DNA of 64,000 bases from Desulfoscipio sp. XC116 (lineage in GTDB: Bacteria; Bacillota; Desulfotomaculia; Desulfotomaculales; Desulfallaceae). The stretch covers positions 1,178,001 to 1,242,000 of the forward strand of contig NZ_CP156660.1 of NCBI RefSeq assembly GCF_039851975.1. Direction: 5' to 3'. How positions within the stretch are numbered: the stretch's first letter is position 1; each line of letters begins with the position of its first letter. Positions 51,056 to 59,042 of the stretch are shown here, piece by piece. Under the pieces are notes generated by a model. It saw only the letters and a list, made by a program, of their open reading frames with translations, had not been told where the DNA came from and did no database searches. The translations under genes were made by a program, and so were the position numbers.

Positions 51056-51547
51056 GTGGTGGTGACTGAAGTAGAGCAAATTGCCGTGGTGGGTCTGGGT
51101 AATCCATTAATGCGGGATGATGGTATCGGACCCCGGGTGGTGCGGGAGTTGCAAAAAAACGGTGTTCCGCCGGGTGTGCGGGCTGTTGAAGCAGGAGGCG
51201 GCATGTGGGGGTATTGGTGCTTACTGCAAAAATGTCGGCAGGTGATTGCTGTAGACAGTATGCAGGGGGGCGGACCGCCGGGGGCCGTTTATCTGGTGAC
51301 ATTGGAGCAGCTAAGCACAAGAGAGGACGGACGGAAAGCGGGGCCGGGGGGGTGGATAAACCACGACCCGCATTTTTTGGATGTGCTGCAGCTGGCTGCC
51401 CATTACGGGATAAAGCCGCAAGTGACCATCATTGGAGTGGAGCCCAAAGAAATTGGCTTTTCCCTGGAATTATCGCCGGAAATTGAGACCAGGCTGCCTG
51501 AGGTGCTCAAGATTGTACGGGAACAGTGTCGGAAGCGTTTGCATTAA
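51056..51547 (+). CDS. Hydrogenase maturation endopeptidase (HyaD/HupD family)
   Basis: A 163-residue protein. VVGLGNPLMRDDGIGPRVVR carries the Glu/Asp pair region of the family, and INHDPHFLDVLQLAAHYG and TIIGVEPKEIGFSLELSPEI are typical. It removes the C-terminal peptide of the large subunit once nickel is inserted. GTG start 51056. No hypA-F genes are in the window. Confidence 0.9.
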   Translation: MVVTEVEQIAVVGLGNPLMRDDGIGPRVVRELQKNGVPPGVRAVEAGGGMWGYWCLLQKCRQVIAVDSMQGGGPPGAVYLVTLEQLSTREDGRKAGPGGWINHDPHFLDVLQLAAHYGIKPQVTIIGVEPKEIGFSLELSPEIETRLPEVLKIVREQCRKRLH

Positions 51548-51555
51548 ACTGTTTT

Positions 51556-51600
51556 TTCGCTAGAGAGCGAAGACCCCCTTCTTTTGGAAGAGAAGGGGGT
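51556..51600. terminator. Tandem hairpins between convergent genes
   Basis: TTCGC/GCGAA (51556-51571) and ACCCCCTTCT/AGAAGGGGGT (51573-51600). No long T-run on either side, but the position between convergent genes fits a bidirectional terminator. Confidence 0.5.
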
Positions 51601-51601
51601 T

Positions 51602-52042
51602 CTAAATTAAGCAAACTGTTCCGGCGGGAATTTCTTGCAGCTTGTTTTTAAACCATAGCCAGCCTTTAGCTTGGCTGCGGCAGTATCTTGACGGGCTGGC
51701 GATGAATATCTTGTCGTATTGGTTTTCTACGCTCATTTCTTTTATTTTATCATCTTGATCCCGGCTGGTAACAATTATATGTGGCTCCATGCCGGCTTCT
51801 TGGAATTTGGGGATAATTTCGCTATCCAGTACTTTATTCCTTAGCCTTTCGGCAACCATTTTATATTCGAAGTCCGGCATCCAGAAGCAAAGACCGGGAA
51901 CATCGGGGTACATTTGGTTGCACGGGGGATTGACGTATAAAACATCCAGTTGGGCATCCTCTACTTTGGACAGCCAAATCGCTTTATTAAGTGCTTGCGT
52001 TGAGTATTCGGCGCCGTTTATGGCCAGTAACATTCTAGTCAT
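51602..52042 (-). CDS. Universal stress protein family (divergent)
   Basis: A 146-residue UspA-fold protein: RMLLAINGAEYSTQALNKAI at the start and YDKIFIASPSRYCRSQAKGW near the end, with IPAGTVCLI as last strand. The ATP-binding GxxGxxxxxxxxxGS motif is replaced by a Trp/Lys-rich stretch (AKGWLWFKNK), so ATP binding is doubtful. AAGGAGGT precedes the ATG. Confidence 0.78.
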   Translation of the reverse strand: MTRMLLAINGAEYSTQALNKAIWLSKVEDAQLDVLYVNPPCNQMYPDVPGLCFWMPDFEYKMVAERLRNKVLDSEIIPKFQEAGMEPHIIVTSRDQDDKIKEMSVENQYDKIFIASPSRYCRSQAKGWLWFKNKLQEIPAGTVCLI

Positions 52043-52596
52043 TTATATATACCTCCTTGTAATTGATAGACGAGTGTTATTCATTTATCATGTTGCGGCC
52101 GGCTTTGCTGGATAGCCGTGTTTGCCTGCCGTCTTTGGCCGGGCCCCTGTTGGTTGTTTTGCCTTCCCGGTAAGCACATGATATGCCTTTGCCTTCCGTT
52201 GTTCAACGAGTTATGGCTGTTTTAACTTTTTTGCAGTTTATCCGGCAAATTGGGTATGTCGAAAGTTTCACTTGAAGAATTGGTATGGACATAACAGATT
52301 AGTACGTTAAAATGACCGTTTATTTGCATTGTTACTGTTTCCGCAATGTTCTCCATGTTTTGACCGTATCTCCTTTTTTGTGTGGTATTTTGATTTGGTT
52401 TACATTAATGGTCATGTGTCTGATAAATTGTTTGCCGTTAAGTTTTTAAGTGGCTGCAGTAATTATGATGGCTGGCTATAACGGTTTTATAGGCTATAAT
52501 AATAGGGAAAGATTTGATCAGGAGAGTTTAAACTGCTGATTAGCCGACCGGATATTTTTGATGGGAGTATATTAAGGGGGGACTAATAGTTAACAA
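52043..52596. other. Long intergenic region upstream of trmK
   Basis: About 550 nt. It holds one candidate small gene on the minus strand (52222-52356). A TATAAT at 52495-52500 lacks a matching -35. Otherwise I see nothing. Confidence 0.45.
52222..52356 (-). CDS. Candidate 44-residue small protein
   Basis: A minus-strand ATG at 52356 is preceded by AAAAAAGGAGATACGG (AAGGAG 13 nt from the ATG). It encodes MENIAETVTMQINGHFNVLI, then CYVHTNSSSETFDIPNLPDK and LQKS. Composition looks protein-like (no rare-codon runs, mixed hydrophobic and polar residues). No family recognised. Confidence 0.35.
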   Translation of the reverse strand: MENIAETVTMQINGHFNVLICYVHTNSSSETFDIPNLPDKLQKS

Positions 52597-53286
52597 ATGG
52601 AATTATCGAAAAGATTAACTGCGGTGGCCCGGCACGTGCCGGCCGGTGCGGCGGTAGCGGATATTGGCACGGACCACGCCTATTTGCCGGTTTATCTGGT
52701 TCGTCAGGGTATATCCCGCCGGGTGGTAGCCGGTGACATAAATCGGGGACCGTTTGACGGGGCTTTAATCACCGTGCGGGCCAGCGGATTGGAGAATTAT
52801 ATCGACTTGCGTATGGGGGACGGTCTTAACATATTAAAGCCCGGCGAGGTAAATGTGTTGGTGATTGCCGGAATGGGCGGCAAAACAGTTTGTGCCGTTT
52901 TTGAACAGGGCCGGGCCGTTATGCGGCAGCTGCAGCGGCTGGTTATTCAGCCTATGCGGGATATAGCCTTGGTTCGCCGGTGGCTGATGGATAACGGCTG
53001 GCGGTTGGCAGATGAAGATATGGTTTATGAAGACGGACACTATTATGTGATTTTAGTGGCCGAGCCGGGCACGGAGAAGGTTATGGACAGCTTTGCCCTG
53101 GAGGTCGGGCCGTGCTTGTTGGAAAAAAGGAACGTTGTTCTGCGAGAATTTTTAAAAAGACGGTCGGTGGAAATTAATTCTATATTGGCGGCAATAACCC
53201 GTGCCCAAAGTGCTGGTGCAATTGAACGGGCCGAGTTTTTAAAACAAGAGGCGGAAAAAATAGAGGAGGTGCTGGCAAATTGGTAG
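52597..53286 (+). CDS. trmK: tRNA (adenine(22)-N(1))-methyltransferase
   Basis: A 229-residue methyltransferase. LSKRLTAVARHVPAGAAVADIGTD-type opening (motif I VADIGTDHAYLP), then VVAGDINRGPFDGA and NVLVIAGMGGKTVCAV (the catalytic region) and QPMRDIALVRRWLMDNGWRL are TrmK hallmarks. The reading frame ends inside the start of the Nif3-like gene. A GGGGGG site is 16 nt upstream of the ATG, slightly far. Confidence 0.93.
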   Translation: MELSKRLTAVARHVPAGAAVADIGTDHAYLPVYLVRQGISRRVVAGDINRGPFDGALITVRASGLENYIDLRMGDGLNILKPGEVNVLVIAGMGGKTVCAVFEQGRAVMRQLQRLVIQPMRDIALVRRWLMDNGWRLADEDMVYEDGHYYVILVAEPGTEKVMDSFALEVGPCLLEKRNVVLREFLKRRSVEINSILAAITRAQSAGAIERAEFLKQEAEKIEEVLANW

Positions 53287-54413
53287 ACCGGACAAAGATA
53301 GTGCGAGGCAAAGATCTGGTACACATTATGGAGCGGCTGGCCCCGCCGGGATTGGCTGAAGAATGGGACAACAGCGGCTGGCAGGTGGGTGATCCTGATG
53401 CAGTTGTACAAAAGGTGCTGCTGGCTTTGGATGTAACCCCGGAGGTGGTGGGGGAGGCCGAGCAGCAAGATGTCCAGTTAATCATCAGCCACCATCCCAT
53501 GCTTCTCAAGGGGATAAAAGCGGTGCGCCGGGATCACCCGGCGGGCAGTTTGTTCTTCCGTCTGATTCGGGCCGGCATTGGGGTTTATGCCGCCCATACT
53601 ACCCTGGACAGTGCGGACGGCGGGGTCAACGATGTGCTGGCCGGGGTACTGGGGTTGGAGCAAACCGAGGTGCTGCACCCGGTACAATACGAACGGCTGC
53701 TTAAGCTGGTGGTATTTGTGCCCGTCACCCATGCCGATGCTGTGCGGGAAGCCCTGGGCCGGGCGGGAGCGGGCTATATCGGTCATTACAGCCGCTGCTC
53801 CTTTAATGTGAGGGGTACGGGCACATTTTGCCCGGATGAGGGGACAACCCCGTTTATTGGTGTTGCGGGACGGCTGGAGCAGGTGGAAGAGGTGCGCATA
53901 GAAACCATCATTAAAGAAAAAGCAACTAGCCGGGTGGTGCAAGCCATGCTGGATGTACATCCATATGAGGAAGTGGCCTATGATTTATACCCTTTGGAAA
54001 ACAAAGGGGTGGCCCGGGGGTTGGGCCGGTTGGGCCGGCTGCCCCGGGTGGCTGTGCTGGGCGATTTTGCCCGTACAGTCCAAAAAGTGCTGCAAGCGGG
54101 CTGCCTGCGCTACGGTGGAGCTCCCGGCACTAAAGTACGGAGGATAGCGGTTTGCGGTGGGTCCGGCGGCGATATGTGGTCCCTGGCCCGGCAAAAGGGC
54201 GCCGACGTGCTGGTTACCGGAGACGTGCGCTACCATGCCGCGCGGGACATGCTGGCGGCGGGTATATGCTTTATCGACGCCGGTCATTTTGCCACCGAGC
54301 GGGCGGTGCTGCCCGCGCTGCGCGAGCAGCTTACTGCAGCTTTGGCCGAGGCCGAGCTGGCGGTACATATAGATATAGCCACAACTGAGGCCGAGCCTTG
54401 GGCTGGGTTATAG
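53280..54413 (+). CDS. Nif3-like dinuclear metal-center protein
   Basis: A 377-residue Nif3/YqfO-type protein. LAEEWDNSGWQVG and LIISHHPMLLKGIKAV carry the first metal ligands, the inserted PII-like CutA-type domain (about residues 135-230) contains VFVPVTHADAVREALG, and the C-terminal VTGDVRYHAARDMLAAG plus IDAGHFATE complete the dinuclear site. TTG start overlaps trmK by 7 nt. trmK-nif3 is a conserved Firmicute pair. Function in vivo is unresolved (GTP cyclohydrolase-like activity claimed for some). Confidence 0.92.
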   Translation: MVDRTKIVRGKDLVHIMERLAPPGLAEEWDNSGWQVGDPDAVVQKVLLALDVTPEVVGEAEQQDVQLIISHHPMLLKGIKAVRRDHPAGSLFFRLIRAGIGVYAAHTTLDSADGGVNDVLAGVLGLEQTEVLHPVQYERLLKLVVFVPVTHADAVREALGRAGAGYIGHYSRCSFNVRGTGTFCPDEGTTPFIGVAGRLEQVEEVRIETIIKEKATSRVVQAMLDVHPYEEVAYDLYPLENKGVARGLGRLGRLPRVAVLGDFARTVQKVLQAGCLRYGGAPGTKVRRIAVCGGSGGDMWSLARQKGADVLVTGDVRYHAARDMLAAGICFIDAGHFATERAVLPALREQLTAALAEAELAVHIDIATTEAEPWAGL

Positions 54414-54539
54414 CAGTAAATTGCCAATCTTAGCGCTAAGAACCTGCGCATTAGGCTTGGTGATGCTTAACTGGTCGGGCGGGTTATGGAAGCTATCGGG
54501 TAAGGTTTATATTATAATGAAAAATAAGCGGTTACTGAC

Positions 54540-55496
54540 TTAAGTACGGCGAAAATGTGCAATTTCTGGTTTATGAGGCGTTTGCTCTTCATTCCACTGC
54601 CTAATTTCAAACCAAGCCTCTTTATCCAATAAGGTCAGCATTGTCCGCGGATCAACTTTCCAGCTTGATTTTTTTCTGTTTTTCATACTAATGGTCATAT
54701 TCTTTATATACTCCTTGTCTGAATTCTTGTAAACTACTCCGACATTTACTTTAAAGCTATTCCTTCCTTGATTCTCAATACTATTTATCCTGGCGGCTTC
54801 TATATCCTGAAGATTTTTAAGCAATTGTGTTGCGTATTGGGAATCATCGTCAATTAATCTCTTGGCGAGGCTCGTTTCACCCTGATTGACAGCGGCGAAG
54901 AATACCTCAATAATATCCTGAGGTCCCAGTGACCGTAACTGCTCGCTTACCCTGTTCGCCGCTTTCCACACCATTATCTGGTGGTCCATATTTATTGCCC
55001 CGGTTCCGTGGGTTTTACTGTCCTTGAAATGAATGCAAAAATGCCCGTTAAAATTATTACCCCGAACGGCGCCCGCACCATGAGGCATTCCATGCATGGA
55101 GGCGGCTATCTTGCGCCCGTTAGCCAGCTCAATTATGACGGCCCTGCGCTTCCAACTCCATTTTCCGTTGTATACCGCTTTCATTATAGCGGTATCCTCG
55201 GCTGTAAGCGGCTGGACATCGGCATGGTACTGTCCGGCCCTTCTTTGTACGTAAAATTGAAGTTTCGTTTCAAAGTCTATAACTTTAGCCTTGGCATATC
55301 TGGGAAATAATTTATCTGTTTCATCCCAGCTTAAAAATTCCCCATATAATAATGGTCTTTCTTTTTTCATTTCAGGCTTGGGCACTTCCTTATTGCTTCT
55401 GTTTAACAAGGCTATTTTACATAATTGAGGGGCTAACAAAAATAATAATACAATAAATACTATTATAGAATATTTTCTATAGTTATAACCTTTCAC
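54540..55496 (-). CDS. Membrane-anchored protein of unknown function
   Basis: A 318-residue protein: one N-terminal helix (IIVFIVLLFLLAPQLCKIAL), then a soluble part. A central motif GHFCIHFKDSKTHGTGAI with DHQIMVWKAANRV looks conserved, and the C-terminal 120 residues (FFAAVNQGETSLAKRLIDDD, KDIEAARINS-like helix, VGVVYKNSDKEYIKNMTI) resemble an NTF2/DUF4878-type cone. The His/Cys/His in GHFCIHF could bind metal, but no enzyme family is recognised. ATG at 55496 follows AGAAGGTG. Confidence 0.6.
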   Translation of the reverse strand: MKGYNYRKYSIIVFIVLLFLLAPQLCKIALLNRSNKEVPKPEMKKERPLLYGEFLSWDETDKLFPRYAKAKVIDFETKLQFYVQRRAGQYHADVQPLTAEDTAIMKAVYNGKWSWKRRAVIIELANGRKIAASMHGMPHGAGAVRGNNFNGHFCIHFKDSKTHGTGAINMDHQIMVWKAANRVSEQLRSLGPQDIIEVFFAAVNQGETSLAKRLIDDDSQYATQLLKNLQDIEAARINSIENQGRNSFKVNVGVVYKNSDKEYIKNMTISMKNRKKSSWKVDPRTMLTLLDKEAWFEIRQWNEEQTPHKPEIAHFRRT

Positions 55497-55626
55497 GCGA
55501 ACACCTTCTTCTCCCTAGCTTTATGTATATGAGGAAGTAATTAACCTATTACCCTGTTTTGTTATAGGATAACCTTTGACCTGCAAGGGATAATAAAATC
55601 GGTGATATATAAGGGGAGGTAGCAAT

Positions 55627-56658
55627 GTGAGGCAGGCTGGAATAATAATCATACTTGTTGCAGTCTTGCTGGGAGTTCCACCAATTTACAGGTGTTGTAC
55701 AACTGCAATGAAAGATGCTGCTTTAATACCGGCGGACTTTAGTGCTTTATGGGTGACAGCGGCTAAAACTTATCTTTATGGTGAAGCTAATCTTGGTAAT
55801 AAAGACATTCGGTTGGAACTTGGGGGTTACGGGGAATCTCAGGCCGGCTCGGAAGATTACAATATTTTTAAAAAATTTTCGGGTATGGAGAGATCGTATG
55901 AGGGTCCTCTGCCCTGGGAAAAGGATCCCCAATTCCTTTCAGCTATCAAGAAATATAACACTCCCGTGCTGATGGCTGCGTATAAAGCTTCTCTGCCGGA
56001 TCCGATAAAGGCGGAAGGTTATAATATTGGGCTGGCGGCGGAGCAATTGGCTGGACAGGTAGTACAGCCGGGCGAAATTTTTTCCCAAAACAAATCTATC
56101 GGGCCGTACACTGAGTATCGTGGCTATCAAGCCGGCCCTACATATGCGGGTAATCAACTTGTTACCACCGTGGGGGGCGGGGTGTGCAAAATTGCCTCCA
56201 TGCTGTATAACGTGGTAACTTTCAGCGATTTAAAGGTTATCATGCGCGACTCTCATTCCATGACCGTTCCTTATGTTCCGCCGGGTCAGGATGCTACTGT
56301 ATATTACGGGGCCAGAGATTTTCGTTTTATGAATAATACCCAGGGCCCGGTGGTCATATGGTCTCAGAAGGTTGACTGTACACTTTATATGGCTCTGTAC
56401 GGTTGTCAGAAACCGCCCAAGGTTACCTGGCATCATGTAATTAAAAAAAGAATAAAATACTGGACGGAATACCGCTATAACCCCAACCTGCCGCCCGGTG
56501 GGGAAAAAGTGACGGCACCGGGCCAAGACGGCTATGTAGTAAGGTCGTGGGTGACCGTGGAAACACCCGATGGTATGGTTACTTCCAAAAAAAAGGGCAC
56601 CAGCTGGTATAACGCCAGCCCGCGCGTTATTGAGCGCGGGCCGCGTAAACCGCAGTAA
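55627..56658 (+). CDS. VanW-family protein
   Basis: A 343-residue exported protein with an N-terminal signal anchor (residues 3-22). The VanW domain spans about residues 135-260: NIGLAAEQLAGQVVQPGEIF, GPTYAGNQLVTTVGGGVCKI and MRDSHSMTVPYVPPGQDATV. VanW proteins are linked to the cell wall and spore coat; enzymatic role unknown. GTG start behind AAGGGGAGG. The IS605-type element copy 2 begins about 25 nt after its stop. Confidence 0.88.
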   Translation: MRQAGIIIILVAVLLGVPPIYRCCTTAMKDAALIPADFSALWVTAAKTYLYGEANLGNKDIRLELGGYGESQAGSEDYNIFKKFSGMERSYEGPLPWEKDPQFLSAIKKYNTPVLMAAYKASLPDPIKAEGYNIGLAAEQLAGQVVQPGEIFSQNKSIGPYTEYRGYQAGPTYAGNQLVTTVGGGVCKIASMLYNVVTFSDLKVIMRDSHSMTVPYVPPGQDATVYYGARDFRFMNNTQGPVVIWSQKVDCTLYMALYGCQKPPKVTWHHVIKKRIKYWTEYRYNPNLPPGGEKVTAPGQDGYVVRSWVTVETPDGMVTSKKKGTSWYNASPRVIERGPRKPQ

Positions 56659-56683
56659 AAGGTTTAATTTGTCAAAATTCCAA

Positions 56684-56784
56684 TACTCTTACTTCTATAA
56701 GTGGGAGTTCCCATGTTTACTTCAGGTGGGGTAGAATTCCTATCTGAAACCCCGATGTTCAGCTTTAAGCTAAACGAGTTCACC
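56684..56784 (+). mobile_element. IS200/IS605-type right-end element, copy 2 (orphan)
   Basis: Second copy of the element at 48632-48725, about 8 kb away, in the same orientation: TACTTCTATAAGTGGGAGT, GGGGTAGAATTCCTATCTGA, ACCCCGATGTTCAGCTTTAA and AAACGAGTTCA. The copies differ by small indels. The stop codon of the decarboxylase gene (56780-56782 on the minus strand) lies inside its end, so insertion may have set the protein C-terminus. Confidence 0.5.
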
Positions 56785-58270
56785 TGACCACCCGCAGCGT
56801 GTAGACATTTAGGTCGCTGCACCCCTGAAAATGCACGCCCAGATTTCGTTTGGCGGTGAGGTAGTCTATAATCTCGCCGCTCACTCTTTCGCCGGGACAA
56901 AGTACCGGTATACCCGGAGGATAGCAAGCTACAGCTTCGGTGCTTATTCTGCCCACAGCCTCGTTCAGGGGTAAGGTGAGGGTAGGTGCTCCAAAAGCCT
57001 CCCGGGGTGAAATAACCAGTTCAGGTATCTCGGGCATAATATTTCCTTCTCTTAGAGCACGGGAGTGATATGATCTGATCGGGTTTTGGTCGATGTATTT
57101 TCTCATTTCATGTAATGCTTTGAGGAAATGTTGGGTGTCGGTACGGCTGTTCCCAAATCCGATAATTAACAGTAAATTAAATATATCCGACATCTCTATC
57201 TGGATATGGTGCTTTTCTCTGAGCCAACGTTCCGCCCAGAGCCCGGTAACTCCCAATCCCTTGACTGAAATAGTTATCTTTGTCGGGTCAAGGCCCCAAA
57301 CCCCCTTTTGGCCTACAATATCAGGCCCCAAAACCGAAAAGCCTGTCATTCCAACGATTTCTTGCCTCAGGTAGTCAGATAGTTCCAAGGCGATTTGAAT
57401 CAACTGTTTGCCACGGGCTGCTATTTGTGCTCTGGCCGCATCAAGGGAGGCCAATAGCAGGTAAGATGTGCTGGTGCTTTGGAGAAGCCTTAAGCAGGCT
57501 TCAAGTTTATACTTATCAATTATATTTCCCTTGATATGTAACATGGAAGCCTGGGTGAAAGCGGCCAGGATCTTATGGATTCCTTGAACAGAGGCATCCG
57601 CCCCCTCCTCCAGGGCAGTCCGGGGCAAAGCCTCATGAAAATGCAGGTGCGGGCCGTGCGCCTCATCAATCAGCAATGGAATATTACGGGCGTGAACAAT
57701 TGCAGCAATCCGCGCAACATTTGAGGTAATACCGTGGTAGGTGGGGCTGACTAGAATAACAGCCTTAACTTCAGGGTGACAATCCAGGCTTCCGGCGATT
57801 GTTTCCGGGGAAGCTCCCAGGAAAAGACCATAGCCGTCATCGTATTCCGGTTTAAAGTACACCGGAACGGCACCGCTCAAAATTATCCCGCTTAAAATAG
57901 ATCGGTGCATGTTGCGGGGCACTAAAATCCGATCACCCTGGTTGCATACCGCCATTATCAGGGCCTGCAGCCCACATGAACTGCCGTTGACAAGAAAATA
58001 GGAATGATCGGCGCCGAAAGCTGCCGCAGCCATTTCCTGAGCTTCTTTAATAACACCGTGGGTTTGGTGCAGATCATCGAGACCGGGAACATTGGTAACA
58101 TCTGCTGCAAAAACCCGGCTTCCTAAAAGGTCATTCAATAAACTATCGGCAAGTTGTCTTCCCTTGTGGCCCGGCATATGGAATCTGATTACCTTGTCAT
58201 TGATGTATCTCTTAAGTGCATCAATGATCGGTGCATTTTGCTGATTAGACACTAACAATTCACCTCGCAT
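56780..58270 (-). CDS. Orn/Lys/Arg decarboxylase (PLP-dependent, fold type I)
   Basis: A 496-residue protein. The N-terminal MPGHKGRQLADSLL, the PLP region SYFLVNGSSCGLQALIMAVC, the Asp in LIDEAHGPHLHFH and the Schiff-base lysine in SVQGIHKILAAFTQAS identify the small Firmicute-type lysine/arginine/ornithine decarboxylases (SpeA/YaaO). It makes a polyamine or a precursor; the exact amino acid cannot be told. The very end is formed by the mobile-element repeat. Confidence 0.9.
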   Translation of the reverse strand: MRGELLVSNQQNAPIIDALKRYINDKVIRFHMPGHKGRQLADSLLNDLLGSRVFAADVTNVPGLDDLHQTHGVIKEAQEMAAAAFGADHSYFLVNGSSCGLQALIMAVCNQGDRILVPRNMHRSILSGIILSGAVPVYFKPEYDDGYGLFLGASPETIAGSLDCHPEVKAVILVSPTYHGITSNVARIAAIVHARNIPLLIDEAHGPHLHFHEALPRTALEEGADASVQGIHKILAAFTQASMLHIKGNIIDKYKLEACLRLLQSTSTSYLLLASLDAARAQIAARGKQLIQIALELSDYLRQEIVGMTGFSVLGPDIVGQKGVWGLDPTKITISVKGLGVTGLWAERWLREKHHIQIEMSDIFNLLLIIGFGNSRTDTQHFLKALHEMRKYIDQNPIRSYHSRALREGNIMPEIPELVISPREAFGAPTLTLPLNEAVGRISTEAVACYPPGIPVLCPGERVSGEIIDYLTAKRNLGVHFQGCSDLNVYTLRVVR

Positions 58271-58336
58271 TTTAACGTTACCTTTTTGTTATGTCGGGAC
58301 AGGATAACATGCCACGTTTAAATCCGAGGTAATAAT

Positions 58337-58762
58337 TTACAGCAGATCAAAACTGATAAAAACCAGGCCAATACTAATAAAAGCAGCTCCAATGAGCTGA
58401 AAGTTTGTAATCATTTCACCGAAAAAGCAGTAACTTAATAGCATGGTAACAATGGGAGAACAAGATAAAATCAGCGTTACATCGTTAATGTTACCTCTTT
58501 TTAGAGCAGCAAAATAAGCCAGGTCACCCAACAATGTTGCCAGAATGGCCTCAATACCTATAAATACCCAGAATATCGGAGGCACTTGGAGGAACTGATG
58601 AAAGCCCCGGGAGCCGATTAACCAGCCCATCACCAGGGTAGCCGCAAAAATGGTGCGTAATGAAAGGGCGGTAACCGGGTTTACGTTGTACAAACCCAGT
58701 TTGCCGAACAATGGAGCCAGCCCCCAGCATAACATTCCTAAAATAGCATAAAGGATAGTCAT
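58337..58762 (-). CDS. EamA-family small membrane transporter
   Basis: A 141-residue protein with four membrane helices and the single EamA repeat (LYAILGMLCWGLAPLFGKLG, NVNPVTALSLRTIFAATLVM, VTLILSCSPIVTMLLSYCFF, GAAFISIGLVFISF). Single-repeat members work as dimers like SMR proteins. Substrate unknown. AAGGTGTT lies before the ATG. Confidence 0.85.
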   Translation of the reverse strand: MTILYAILGMLCWGLAPLFGKLGLYNVNPVTALSLRTIFAATLVMGWLIGSRGFHQFLQVPPIFWVFIGIEAILATLLGDLAYFAALKRGNINDVTLILSCSPIVTMLLSYCFFGEMITNFQLIGAAFISIGLVFISFDLL

Positions 58763-59042
58763 TGGAACACCTTCTTCGGGTTGAGTAAGTAATTTCCAAC
58801 AGTTATTCTTTATGCTTAATACTCTTGTAAAAGAATAGTTGAGTAAAAAAAACTTAAAGCTAAAAGTCTATGCTTGTTTCATTTTTGCCGCCGTAGACGG
58901 CAAAAAAACGGTCCGGGCAATAAAGGAAATGATGCCGGTAATGGACGCCAGAGGATTGAGTTTGTTTACCGGTCTGAATTGGTATATTAATACCGATCTC
59001 CGGGGGAATAATATAAAAAATAGCAATGATGGAGGTCCAATT

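Noticed and set aside
58839-59042. N-terminal extension of the glycosyltransferase
   Set aside because: A good GGAGG site lies before ATG 59043 where the GT fold begins; the upstream codons contain a GCCG/CGGC hairpin and look non-coding.
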